A stretch of DNA of 64,000 nt from Luzula sylvatica (lineage: Eukaryota > Streptophyta > Magnoliopsida > Poales > Juncaceae): contig OX326956.1 of assembly GCA_946800325.1 (NCBI GenBank), forward strand, positions 14,611,167 through 14,675,166, given 5' to 3'. The notes beneath the pieces were generated by a model. It made no database searches, was not told the origin of the DNA, and saw nothing but the letters and a program-made list of their open reading frames with translations. Both the position numbers and the translations under genes were made by a program. Below, one piece after another: positions 1 to 12,260 of this stretch. Within the stretch, counting starts at the first letter, position 1. Every line of letters begins with the position of its first letter.

Positions 1-600
1 TCTTTTTTACATTTTGGTCCTTTATATTTGCATTTTGGTCCTTCGAAATTTTAATATTCACATTTTTGTCCAGGGGCCTCAAATTGGTCCTGTTTTTTAA
101 AACAAATTATATTTTAGTCCTTTTTTATCACATTTCGGTCCTTTATATTTGCATTTTGGTCCTTCGAAGTTTTAAAATTTACATTTTGGTCCTTTATTAT
201 TTTTCTTGACTGGTGCAGCCACGTCACCAGGGGCCTATTTGTAAAAAATATATATATTTTTTACATTTTGGTCCTTTTTGATTTACAAATTGGTCCTTTT
301 TTCGAAAAAAATTTACATTTTGGTCCTTTTTTTCCATTTTGGTCCTTTTTTATTTACAAATTGGTCCTTTTTTCGAAAAAAATTTACATTTTGGTCCTTT
401 TTTTTTTTCTCATTTTGGTCCTTTATATTTGCATTTTGGGCCTTCGAAGTTTTGAAATTTACATTTTAGTCCAGGGGCCTCAAATTGGTCATATTTTTTA
501 AAAAAAATTATATTTTTGTCCTTTTTTCACATTTTGGTCATTTATATTTGCATTTTTGTCCTCCGAAGTTTTAAAATTTACATTTTGGTCCTTTATTATT
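1..600. repeat. Degenerate short tandem repeat, GGTCCTTTTT type
   Basis: The block is built from variants of a unit reading roughly ACATTTTGGTCCTTT, repeated dozens of times with larger repeats on top (segments around 60-180, 270-400 and 420-600 resemble each other). It leaves open frames that are pure low-complexity translation. It probably forms part of the Helitron whose 3' end is at 1603, but the left end is outside the window. Confidence 0.75.
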
Positions 601-1603
601 TTTCTTGAAAAACTAAAATAAAATTATAATAAGTTGAACAATATTAATAAAAGAACATCTTGCAAATATTTAAAAATAAAATATCACAAAACTATTAAAA
701 AATACATAAAAAGAAAACTAAAATAAAAAATAGATGTTTAAATAGATATTTTCTATGAATATATTTGCAAGGTGTTTATTTATTATCATTTAATGTTAGT
801 TTTTTTATGAATAAAGAATGTAATATTAAAATTATATAAACAAAATATGTAATAATTTAAATTTTTTTAAATCACTACGTGTTAAGAAGTGTTTATGAAT
901 TTTCTTAAAATTAATAAAAAATAACAAAAATAAGTTTTAATTATTACATATGAGATTTGGAGGGTATTTTGGAAAAAAAAAAATTAATATCATCCATAAG
1001 GAGTATTTTAAAATAAAAGTTTGGTAAAGAGTTTTTTTTTTTGGGAGTTTACGAAAAGATAGAGAATTTTTTATAATATCCAAAAAAAATTAGGGGGTTA
1101 AAAATATACCAAATCATGGATGTGCGAATAATCATGACATAATTTAAATTAAAGATTCGAACGAAACGGTTAGCGATGACATCGTCAAACTTTGTTGTTG
1201 GCTGACCACACAAAGGACGAAAAATATTTGTACTAAATATGTAGCGAAATTAAAGATTTGTGAAATTAAAAACACTCTTTTTTTCAGCAATGTTTTCTGA
1301 ACTATTATGTTCTTAATAAATTTCATGACGACTCATTCGTTCTTTTTCCTTATTTTACTTATGAAATATAAAATATAGATAATTTTTTTAACAATAACCG
1401 TTTGAATTATTCAAGAAATCCGGCTCTTAAAATTTTCAAACGATTTTTGCTACAAAATTTCACTCGCACACAACACACTAAATTACACATATAATAATGA
1501 TTACAAAAAGAAAGTCACATACACAAAACGAACAACAATTTTTTTCAACTACATTACTTATAAACCCGAACAGCCCCGCGCAATTGCGCGGGGGTAATGC
1601 TAG
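601..1603 (+). mobile_element. Helitron, 3' portion with terminal hairpin
   Basis: The segment ends in a GC-rich hairpin (CCCGCGCAATTGCGCGGG, 1575-1592), an 8-base linker and CTAG (1600-1603) followed by T. This is the standard Helitron 3' end (hairpin, then CTRR, inserted before a host T). No Rep/helicase is visible, so it is non-autonomous here. The 5' end was not found and may lie left of the window. The body around 720-1110 recurs inverted at about 1720-2110, so the neighbouring element is related. Confidence 0.7.
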
Positions 1604-1609
1604 TATATA

Positions 1610-2430
<821 letters not shown>

Positions 2431-2639
2431 TTAATTGAGATAAAAAAAATATGAATAAATTTGGTCCACGATGGATCAAGGTTCATGTAATTTTTGAATT
2501 AGTTGGTTTATATAGACCATGTTCAAATCAAAAATCAAATATTTAGACTTTTTGATCAAGATCAAGTGGTCCACATTAAATGAATGATGTGGTCTCATGT
2601 GAGGACTTCAATTTCTCTAAAATTATATATATTAATAAT

Positions 2640-3200
2640 TCCAGTTAAAAAAATCATGTTCTAGAAAATGATTGTAAATGTATGAACATATGAAAAATTA
2701 CTTTGTGTAGCCATTCATAATCTCGTGAACATTCTTAATTGTTTTTCTGATAATAAAATATAATATTCATTGTATTGTCATGAAGAAAACATGAAATTCA
2801 AACTTTTGGTAGTGACAATTTTATCGTGCTCTGTATCATTCATGTTGCGCGAGATTTATGAAAAGTCACACAATGATCATGTTAAACTAATCTCTTTTTT
2901 CAATTAGTTACTTTGTCTATTTTGTCTATTTATGCTCGGTTCCAACAACTAAATAAAATGAACAAACACATGACTGAACTTTGTAGCCTGTAGGAGTTAT
3001 AATCATTCTTTAGACCAACATAATACTTACTTTTTTTAATGTGATCACAAATTTATGTTGAGTCATTGGAGAAAATCAGAATATTCATTTCAAGATACAT
3101 GCAATTGAATATCATCCGATGTCCAATATTTGGTACATCTCAAATTAAGCAAAAGAAATATATTGTGATTTACCTAGTCGAAAACATTCTTCCAGTAGTC
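2640..3200 (-). repeat. Dispersed repeat R1, inverted copy
   Basis: This is a recurring non-coding repeat. Landmarks are a stretch reading TTTAGTCGGAA...GAATAAATAGACAAAG and, about 70 bases on, CGTGACCTTTCATAAAT. Other copies lie near 11340-12050, 22361-22870, 24170-24600, 26580-27300, 42770-43160 and 45010-45740; this one is in the opposite orientation. No coding frame is conserved among copies. Confidence 0.65.
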
Positions 3201-4329
3201 TTAACATGATTAGTGGTTATAGAATAATCATTATTAAGTGTTTATATAGTGTACTTGATATTTAGAATTTGATTACTAAAAGTTGTGTAATTTAAGAAAA
3301 ATGCTACAGCGCACGAAACCAATTCCCGAATTGTTACCGAAGACTTTTTTAACATACACATAATATTGGGCTCAAATCCCACATACACACAAAATACATA
3401 TAAATTCACTTTTCGAGAATGGATTAGTAAAAGAATTCGGGACACCAAGACTTTTTGGTAATTTAATGAGATATTTTATCATAGATCTTTTTTCGAAAAA
3501 GAACAATTTCGGTATTGAAAGATTTATCAATCGTTATATATTTTTATGTCTTGATTTCATAATTGATTGTACTCTCCCTCATTTCCATTTTACTGCTTCT
3601 CTCTCTGCCTCTTTCTGTTATCCTCCTTTTATCTCTCCTCGTACCATTGTCTTTACTCTTTCCCTATTCTCTACTTTTATATCTTGTAATTTACAAATTA
3701 CAATATGAGCTCGCATATATCAATTTTGTTTAGTGGTAAAATTGACCATATATCAATTTTGGATGTTACAGTGGATGTTACAGTGCCTGGCACAATTTTT
3801 CAAATTTAAATCATTATTAAGCATAACTAGTTTTTTTTTTTTTAAATATAGGACTGCTCAAATTTTAAAAATGATTTAGAAAAAAAACGAATTAGGTGAA
3901 ATATTGTTCGTGTATTTCAAATTTGCGTCACTCTCAAAATTATGATTGGATTTCTCCACGTTTGAGCCAGCAAATTCTGGCTACTGCTGGTAAGTAATAA
4001 CCCCAGCCTTTACGTAACTCATATTTGTACATCCTTTAGAAGCCATCTTAATATTTTTAGTCGTTTGATTAAGTGATGTAGATACATCTTAAATCATTGC
4101 TCGAACCTTTAGTTATACAAACTATTTATTTCTGTGTGATTATTTATATGTTGTTGTTTTTGAACTATGTTTATGCAATCTCAAAGTGGCAAATCATCCT
4201 AATATATATATAGTCCGTCTACTCTGCAATCAGTTGTACCAAAGTGTTGGTGTAATTACTTTCTGAGACGTCCGATTTACTTTAAAATGCGTGCTAAACT
4301 TGATCTGCATTTTTTAATTTACCTTCCCC
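3201..4329. other. Intergenic, nothing recognised
   Basis: AT-rich sequence with only short unconserved open frames. A CT-rich patch is at 3570-3680 and a short direct repeat (GGATGTTACAGTG) near 3760-3785. Confidence 0.6.
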
Positions 4330-4640
4330 TCTCTCTCTCTCCTCCCTTCCCTTCCATCAAAGAAAACGACCCCAAAGAAGCGAGAAGCGATTGAACACTT
4401 TCCTCCTCTGCTATTCTTCCACACACGACCAAGCCCCACTGCTCCCTCTTTCTCTCTGCTTAGGTTTCTTAACCGCCCAAAATAAAGAAGGTCAAAAGAG
4501 CTCCTGTCTCCGAGAAATCTCGGCCAAGGAGATTGTCACAAACAGTCTTCTTCTCTCTCGATCGAAGTTATATAGTTTCTATGATTATTCTCTCTCAACT
4601 CCAGGTTTGCTTAAATATGTTTGTGTTTTGGATTGAATTT
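4330..4640 (+). other. Orphan leader-like segment: CT-rich start and possible splice donor
   Basis: A CT-rich stretch (4328-4360) is followed by GC-richer sequence and CCAG|GTTTGC at 4604/4605, which resembles the end of a plant 5'-UTR exon and the start of an intron. The 81-codon frame across it matches no family I know. No matching downstream gene is seen before the F-box gene. It could be a gene fragment moved by a transposon. Confidence 0.3.
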
Positions 4641-4672
4641 CGAAATGACGTCTACTTTTGAGATTAGGGTTA

Positions 4673-4842
4673 GAGTAATGATATAATCCATGAAAAAAAC
4701 CATGAATTTTTCCATGAATGATGACGTGGCACCTCGTGATTGGTTGCAATTTTTACTCAACTTTAATACAACCAATCCCGAGGTGCCACGTCACCATTCA
4801 TGGAAAAATTCATGGTTTTTTTCATGGATTGTATCATTACTC
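4673..4842. mobile_element. 170-bp MITE with 9-bp target duplication
   Basis: Two near-perfect inverted arms of about 73 bp (4673-4747 and 4770-4842) begin GAGTAATGAT and end ATCATTACTC, with a short loop. It is flanked by TTAGGGTTA at 4664-4672 and 4843-4851. Nine-base target duplications are typical of Mutator-like elements, so I call it MULE-derived. Transcribed, it would fold into one long hairpin. Confidence 0.85.
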
Positions 4843-4851
4843 TTAGGGTTA

Positions 4852-5480
4852 CATATTTCTAACTGAAAGTGGGTCTATTTTCGAAATTATGTGTTGAATT
4901 GTTGCATATATTTCGAATTTTGGGGTATATATTCTAATTTAAGTCAATTTTCTTATCTTTTTTTTTTTGCGATTGAAATTGAAGCTGTATTAGCTGAAAT
5001 TGTATCATTTAATACTTAATTGGGGTTCCCTATTTAATAGAAAATACTCAATTGGGGATGAAACCACTAGGAATTAACTCATGTAATTTATACTGGTACT
5101 TTATTTTATAACAAAAATAATACATGATGTTAAAATATACTGGTACTTTATTTTATAACTCATGTAATTTATACTGGTACTTTATTTTAAATGGCTGCAC
5201 AGGCAAGAAAAAATTAAAAAAAATAATACATGATGTTAAAATATTATAACAAATAATACACAATATTAAAATATTATAATAAATAATATATTGATATTAA
5301 AATATCATTTTCAACAATTATTATGATATTTTAATATCAATATGTTATTTATTATATTATTTTAATTTTAATATCTATGTATTATTTATTATAATATTTT
5401 ATTATCATGCATTATTTATTTTTTGACATATTTTATAGTAGTTAAATAAATATTTATTATTTATTAAATTATACAGATAT
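4852..5480. other. AT-rich intergenic segment
   Basis: The segment contains ACTGGTACTTTATTTTATAA-type direct repeats (5090-5190) and an inverted AT-rich stretch (5220-5420) resembling the middle of the foldback repeats at 25738 and 44298. No gene. Confidence 0.5.
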
Positions 5481-5700
5481 AAAAAATAAAACTATGGGGT
5501 ATAATGGTCATTTTTTGGAAAACATAACAAAAAGATAGGAGTTTTTTTTAGAAAATCTAAAAACGTTAGGGGGTTTTGGAAGAAGCAAAAAATATAGCGA
5601 ATTTTTGAGGGAATCAAAAAAATCTAGGGAGTTTTCTAAAAATACAGAGGATTTTTCAGAATTTGCAGAAAAGTTGGGGGGTTTTTGAAGAAATCCCCTA
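5481..5700. mobile_element. Foldback element, single arm
   Basis: Runs such as AGGAGTTTTTTTTAGAAAATC, GTTAGGGGGTTTTGGAAGAAGC and GAAGAAATCCCC match the arms of the two-armed elements at 25738-26579 and 44298-45012. The matching left arm is not seen here, so the copy is truncated. Confidence 0.5.
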
Positions 5701-6301
5701 TAATTAATAATTATATTAGAATTATTTAATAATTATATTATATTTTAATTTGTATATTATTTTTCATAAATAAATATAATTATTATTTTAATTATAACAA
5801 CAATTATCTAATTTATAAATAAATAAATGTTCCAAAATATAAACAATATAATAAATAGAGAGTATTTTTGTAAATAGCATGAGAATGCCACGTTACCATT
5901 ATTTTTGGTGGGAATCACTTTGGAAAGGTTGTTATTCCATTGAAATATTACTTTTATGTCACTTAGGATTCGGATGATATACCAAACATGTTAATCACAT
6001 TTCATTGACCTTATTTTTCAAGGAAAATTGTAACTTTCTCGTGACCCTCTTTCTTGTGAATTGATTTTTTATTTTTAACATACTCGGTGTATGTACACCA
6101 GAATAAGTAGGTTAGGATTTTTAATGGTCCATCCCGTGAGCCGCGTGCATTGAAGTTTATATCTGGGTACAAATCCGGGATCTTCAAAGTCCAATTTCCA
6201 TACCCTCCCAAGGTGACGTTTTAGCTCTTCGTTCCGCTCCCCGTTTCCAATAAATCCAAGTCTCAGTTTCCGGTTTGAGTAATATTGATATAAATTTTGT
6301 T

Positions 6302-7332
6302 GGGTCTGGAGCTTGTCCAATGATCATTGGACCAGATCGTGTCCGTGCATTTTTTGGACCGTTCGATCTCATCAAGAGTGATTATGATGAGATCTAATTA
6401 ACACTCTCTGTTTTATCTCCGTTAATAAAAAATGGAATGTAAATATTCGTGGGCGAGTCAAAATTAGAAGGTCTCTTTTCCTTTTCCTTGCTAATTCAAG
6501 AGACAAATTTGACAACTCCCATTCATGAAACAATGGCGAAATATTTCTCTCTCTCTCACACAGTCTCTCAGTGTCCTCTCATTTGTCCTTTTCAGACCTC
6601 TCATATGAGAGTACATTTTGGCAAAAAAACACAATTGCATCATTCGAATCCAAGCACTACAACTATAACATCATTCTCATATGTGAAATGCATTGTTATA
6701 AATCATGATTTTCAAAATTTCGGTATGTGTATTTACTTTCAAAAGATTCCTTGACACAAATTTATCTTCAAAGAATTCCGAACCTTCAAATTAAACATAT
6801 AAAAATCACAAACATATTATTAATTATTGAAATCAAGAACAGTTCTAATTCAACCAGACCATACAAGAAGGTTGAAATTTTTTTGTAAGTATATACTATA
6901 CTTACGGCTGAAACATGTGGTACTCTTCCCGGTTTTCAATCACTCACAGGGTACCATGAAAAGAAAGTGAATACCCAATAGCTTCTATCTTGTAAAACTT
7001 CACATCAGAGGAATTATTTACAAGAAAATAACAAATCAGTATAAAAGAATGAATGAGAACAACAAAAAATGAGAGCTCATATGAACTAGCAAGCTCGAAT
7101 GACTAGGAAAAGAGATGATTTGGCCGAATTGGAGAACTTCTAATTTTGACTCGCAAGAAATTTCAGAGCTCACGAGAAGGGAGGAGAATATTTGCTTTCC
7201 ATTTTTTACTAACGGAGATAAAACAGAGAATTAAATTAGATTTCATCACAATGGATCTTAATAGAGATCGGACGGTCTAAAAAATACATCGACGGGATTT
7301 TGTCCAATGACCACCGGACCAGCTCCGGACCC
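6302..7332. mobile_element. Non-autonomous MULE-like element, 1,031 bp, long TIRs
   Basis: The ends are inverted repeats of about 135 bp (6302-6435 against 7332-7197), with further matches inward (GCGAGTCAAAATTAGAAG). They start GGGTCTGGAGC and end GCTCCGGACCC. A perfect 9-bp duplication, AATTTTGTT, flanks it (6293-6301 and 7333-7341). Long TIRs plus 9-bp duplication identify the Mutator superfamily. No transposase is present, and the internal 101-codon frame has no recognised family. The other F-box copy has the unoccupied site near 14080-14100. It lies about 100 bp before the left F-box start codon. Confidence 0.9.
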
Positions 7333-7377
7333 AATTTTGTTTTTCTGAAGTTAAAAAGTAAAAACCATTCAGACAGT

Positions 7378-7421
<44 letters not shown>

Positions 7422-7435
7422 CCCAAATCAATCAA

Positions 7436-8477
7436 ATGTCTTCTTCTCCAATCAAGCTCAGGGGAAGCACCACCGCCTCCTCTTCCTCCAGTCCATCACG
7501 AGTCTGCAGTCGATGGTCCGATCTCGGTTCCGATCTCCTCGTCTCAATCTTCTGCAGACTGAGCAGTGTCGATCTGATTACCGGCGTGTCTGCCGTTTGC
7601 TCGTCCTGGCGCGTCGCCGTCAGGAATCCTCAGTGCTGGCGGATAATCGATCTTTCCCGCTGGGATTTTGATAATCCTAGGCCTGGACAGGTTTCTGTAG
7701 ATCAGATCTTCCATCGCGTGTTTAAGTTCTCCGGTGGTGCTGCGTGTATTGAGGAAGTTTACTTGCCTATAAAAGCGGATTGGGGAGATCTGTTATTCAT
7801 TGCTGAGAGGTAAAACAAGCTTCCACATTTTGAAAATTGTGAATTTTGTTTCGCTTTCTTCTTTCTCAAATTCAAATTGTAAATAAATCAAATTTAAAAA
7901 TGTATTTTCCACATGAATTTTCAGAATCCCAAATTTGCTGTATCTGGGCTGCCCAAGTCTCGTAGTTTCTGATGAACAAGATAGTTCAGCTCTTGCCAAT
8001 TTCAAATCACTCAAAGGCTTAGAAGTCAATCCACATCTTTTGACATCGCACAAAAGCCACAAAACATTCTCCCTCTTAAGCACACATCTTACCAACCTCT
8101 CAGAACTAAAACTTACGATTTCGTCAAGGTATAACGACAAGTATTCGAGAATTACCCCGATAATTTGTGCCTTTTTTCCGAAATTGAGAAAAGTAGAAAT
8201 GCCGTCTATCGATCTGAACAGTAAATCGATCTTGAAGCTTCTCGATTCGTTGGAACATCTAGAATACCTTGATGTTTCGGGGTATGATTGGTCGGGCCTT
8301 ACCAAAGAAATACGCAAGAAAGCTACAAGGTTGAAAGTGTTTATTTGGCACTCGACTCGGAATTTTGGGGAATATGAGGAGGATTCCAACTGTGAAGAAG
8401 CGGAGTTAGAATATCAGGTTGTAGTTCATGACAATTTCCCTGATAGGTTAACATATTCATATATATTCACTCTTTAA
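7436..8477 (+). CDS. F-box/LRR-repeat protein (At3g48880/FBW2-like), left copy
   Basis: Two exons, 7436-7809 and 7925-8477, join across a 115-bp GT-AG intron (GAGAG|GTAAAA ... TTTTCAG|AATCCC) and encode about 308 residues. Residues ~25-70 are an F-box (RWSDLGSDLLVSIF...VCSSWRVAV...CWRIIDLS), the Skp1-binding part of SCF ubiquitin ligases. The rest has leucine-rich-repeat-like strands (LTNLSELKLTIS, LRKVEMPSIDL, LEHLEYLDVSGY) expected to bind a substrate, which is unknown. I chose the ATG just after a (CT)n tract because both copies align from there; upstream in-frame ATGs encode only Ser-Leu repeats. The proximal upstream region is displaced by a MULE-like element ending about 100 bp before the ATG. 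The C-terminus is seven residues longer than in the right copy. It looks intact; expression cannot be judged. Confidence 0.85.
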
Positions 8478-8555
8478 CGGATTGTATCAAAATGATAACA
8501 ATCGAAATCTTTTGTTTTTAACGAAATGGTTCGATGTGTTCACCTGTACGAATAG

Positions 8556-9352
8556 TTAAAAATAAACCGTTGAAATTGTATTAGTTTTGCTAGCCAACCT
8601 AAATGCTTTTTGTTTCCATATTTCGAGAACTAGGAACATTGCCGCCCCGTCCCCTTTTGTGGTTCGAAATTTGATCCGTACCAGACCCCTCTGATCTTTG
8701 ATGTGTCCTCTTGCCTTCCAAATTTGACACGCTTCGTTCGTAAATCCGCACTCTTCCAGTAAATGGGCGAAGCCTTCTTCCGCCACCCTGCATAGTTGAC
8801 ATCTCGATGCCATGATCCATCCTGCATTGGGAGTATTCTTTTGGCGATTTTCCATGCGAAAGTTCTTAGTTTGCTCGTAATTTAGACCACGGCACCATGC
8901 ATTTACCTCCCTCAATTAGTCCCGCGTAGGCCGATTTGGTAGTGAATTTTCCATTTTCCTGATCAACCCAATCGAATGTATCCTTCGATTGTCCAAGCCG
9001 TGGCAGATTTGCTGTCAGTTCGAGCCAATTCTCCTCGGCTCTCTCCGAAATGTAGGTTCAAAAAAATAGCTGCCTTGCATCTGCGTCCACCACTTCTTTT
9101 AAGTGGAGTCCTTCCCTTGTACAATATGAGATTAAGCTTTGCATTGAATATCTGATTATTCCACACCCCTAATTGGAGTCCCAGAATGGTATTTCTCCTC
9201 GGCCTCTCACCAAAAATTCTCATAGCCACTTCTTTTAATTGGAGTCCTTCCCTTGCCCAATTTGCTAAAATCAATCCTTTGTCACTGCTACGCACCCCTT
9301 TCCACAGGAAGTTTATTCGCAATGAGGGACTGCTTATTTGCATGTTGATCAT
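8556..9352 (-). pseudogene. Decayed LINE, RT C-terminus and zf-RVT, left copy
   Basis: Minus-strand frames carry the end of a plant L1-type reverse transcriptase (NFLWKGVRSSDKGLILANW near 9310-9250), then after frame breaks the zf-RVT zinc-binding region (CQLCRVAEEGFAHLLEECGF near 8800-8750). Frames are interrupted and a direct repeat (GGAGTCCTTCCCTTG) lies inside. It sits about 80 bp behind the F-box gene, antisense to it, and occurs identically in the right copy, so it predates the duplication. No poly-A tail or target duplication was resolved. Confidence 0.75.
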
Positions 9353-9726
9353 ACGTTACATATTGTATCCACATCATAAACCATACATCTCATCATCCTG
9401 CTGTCAATAATGCAGCGAGAACATGTTGTATAAAATTATTCATTTATGAAGCGTAGTAATATAGAGCGATAACAATGAAAATCTCAATGGCCGGACCTAA
9501 CCAAAGATATCTTGAACAATTAATTATAGTATATAAGCAATATTTTTATTAAAATTAATTCCTAGAATAATGGTCGTGCTACGTGGCAATCATGTTAATT
9601 ATATTTTTCATTGTAATACATAATATAATTTTTTATGATAATAGTGATAATACGATCTCTATATAAAATTATTTGAACTCATTAAGTATGATTATGTATA
9701 TGTTTTATAATTATTTACAATACAAT

Positions 9727-11339
9727 AAATCCTTATGTTAATATTTAATATTTCTCACATATTATTTTTCTTTTCTGACTAATATTAGTTTTAGAACTTT
9801 AATTTAAAAAATTCGTCAAATATATTCACTTCATTTTTTTCTTTATGTAATGAAATGCAATGCAATGCCAAAAAAATGCGTATTTAGTATTTGAATAATT
9901 AAATTTTAAGTATTATGATTTTCTTGTAAAAATATATAATAGTAAATGTGTAATTAATATTAAGTTGGTTATATTTGTGATATTGTTCATACAACTTTAA
10001 AAAAATTTAAATTTGAAACTTAACATAAATTAAAAAGCAATAGTTTATCAATTAAAATATAAATAATTTATTAAATTTATAAACATATATTCAATGCAAT
10101 TGTTTTTTTTTTTAATTGTAAATTAAAAAATATCATAAGTTGTTAAATCAGTTTTAATTATGTTTTTGCTTAATTAAACTTAGATATTGTCTTTTGTAAT
10201 TATTTTCAAGGTTAAATGTGATATTATGTATAATTTTCATTATATTTTTATCCATAAAATAATATCAATACTATGTAATTAATTGTGTGCGGTAAAAGAC
10301 GAATGGTTCACTATTTATATATTTGACATCGCATGAATCGTTGTGAACAACGATGATATAACTCGTGTTATGTTTTTTTTTGTTGACGATGGAGAGCCAA
10401 GAAACTCAGTAATGGCAAGAAGTCATGAGGATGGAGATCCAATCCATGAACGACAATACAGTCTGAGACTTAATTGTTTCACCTGAAAGTTTAAAGTCCA
10501 TTAAGTATAAGTGGGACAAATATGGTAGAAAATTGGACAAATGCGGTCAAAATGAGAAATTGAAACTGTCATGTGTCGTATTTCTATTCAAGACGTGTAT
10601 TTGGAGTGCATGTCTATGAAATATATTAGTCGATTCCATAAAAGTATTGCAGGAATTATTAAAATCAACTTCGATTCGAAATTATTTTTTAAATTATTTT
10701 CGTTATTATATTTAATATTATTTATAATTTTCATTGCATTTCGAATCAATTAAAAATACGAGTCCTATATAATTAATGGTGCATAGTGAAAATGGTGTGG
10801 TATGATTCATTATTCATATATTTGATATTGCATGAAATTTGGTGGACAACAATAATACAATATTTGTTCTTATGTTTTTTCGTTAAACAACGTCATGCCC
10901 AAAATATTGTAAAGAGACACTGATATACATATTATTATTTCATAAGAAACATTGTGTGCGATCATAATGTAGAATGATTATAAAATACATAAAGTTGATA
11001 CAAATTGTACTTTTTATTAGCATGAAAAATATAATTCCATACTCGCAATGTATTGAAATTGAACGGTTTGAAAACAAATGGTCATGAAGTTATTGACACA
11101 AATTATAATTATAATATTACATTAAAAAACATATTTTTTGCCCTGATTAGTTCAATCGGACAAAGTTTTTTGAAATTTAAGGCACTTTTATCACTATTTT
11201 GTAAAAATGAATTAGTTGGTCAGTATTGTCTGAAATTTAACAAAATGATCGAATTAAAGCACTATTTTGTAGAATTTAAATTATTTGGTGTGATTTGGTA
11301 CAACCACAAAAAATTACAATCAAAACTGATATCTTTGAG
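9727..11339. other. AT-rich intergenic spacer between the F-box copies
   Basis: No gene is seen. About 10140-10380 and 10640-10890 are diverged copies of one another (shared TATTTGACATCGCATGAA/TATTTGATATTGCATGAA), separated by a less AT-rich insert (10385-10570). The remainder is low-complexity AT DNA. Confidence 0.55.
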
Positions 11340-12050
11340 CTCAGATTTGCAAACAAAATAAAATCTAACTAGTTTGAATCTAAGCATATATTTAGTTTTA
11401 TTGATATTAAATTACATAATTGATAGTAATCAAATTAAATGTTAAGATTATTTTTACACTGTATAACACTTGAGGATTACGATTATTCTAAACATTAATA
11501 CAAATGATCATTTTAAAGACTACATGAGAGACTAGGTTTAGGATACATAAGGCACAACATATTTCTTTTGCTTAAATTGACATATGCGAGATCCACTCTA
11601 TCACATGATATTTATTTGTATGTATCTTGAAATTGATATTATGACTTTCTCCAATAACTCAACATAAATTTGTGGTTGCATTGTTCATCTAAAGAATAAA
11701 GAATTACTATGAAGCCTAAAAAGTTTTGCAATCTACTTGTTCACTTTCTTTAGTCGGAACTGAGAATAAATAGAAAAAGTAATTAATGAAATGAGAGATT
11801 AATTTAATATTATTGTTGCGTGATCTTTCATAAATTTCATGCAATACGAATGACACATACCATGATAAAATTGTCACTGCCAATTATTTTTTTGAAATTT
11901 CATGTTTTTTTTCATGACAATACAATGAAAATATTAATTTGTTATTTAGAAGGCAATTGTTATTAAGCTAATTATTTTATGGAAGGCAAAATAACGTGGC
12001 CGAACTTAAACTATGGATGGCTACACATTTCTTTGTCACAGGGTATAGTT
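11340..12050 (+). repeat. Dispersed repeat R1, long copy
   Basis: The repeat runs from GAGCTCAGATTTGCAAA to GGCTACACATTTCTTTG and aligns with 26580-27300 and 45010-45740. Near 11330 it lacks the foldback insertion seen at 25738 and 44298, and so shows that empty site. Confidence 0.65.
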
Positions 12051-12260
12051 TGGTGTGTAATCTGGGTTGAATTATAATTAACAATTTTCAGTGGAACATA
12101 TTTGGGTACAAAGTGGGGGCTCCGGTAGAAACCGGATTCTGAATTCAGCGAGTCTTTGCGCGGTTCGACCCATAGTAGTTTGTTTGGATGAACCGTTTAT
12201 AAAAGAATGAGATCGAGTGATCAACATGAAGAGCTTAGTTTATAAAAGAATGAGATCGAG
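12051..12260. other. Short unique spacer
   Basis: The spacer holds a 24-base direct repeat (GTTTATAAAAGAATGAGATCGAG at about 12187 and 12238). No gene. Confidence 0.5.

Larger units (their letters stand above)
5701..9726 (+). repeat. Segmental tandem duplication, left copy
   Basis: This block aligns base for base, with few substitutions, to 12612-17667 once lineage-specific insertions are set aside. The right breakpoint is sharp: both copies share ...TTATTTACAATACAATA and diverge at 9727 and 17668. The left breakpoint is in AT-rich DNA and is approximate. Contents are shared upstream sequence, the F-box/LRR gene and an antisense LINE remnant. This copy uniquely carries the MULE-like insertion at 6302-7332. 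Confidence 0.88.

Noticed and set aside
4664..4851. Telomeric repeat or microRNA gene
   Set aside because: TTAGGGTTA occurs only as the two target duplications; the hairpin is a MITE with near-perfect arms.
6449..6754. 101-codon ORF in the MULE-like element as a captured gene
   Set aside because: No recognised domain and part of it overlaps low-complexity TCTCTC sequence.
7793..8389. 198-codon ORF antisense to F-box exon 2 (and its twin at 15791-16330)
   Set aside because: Mirror of a conserved coding exon; no domain, and it crosses the intron boundary.
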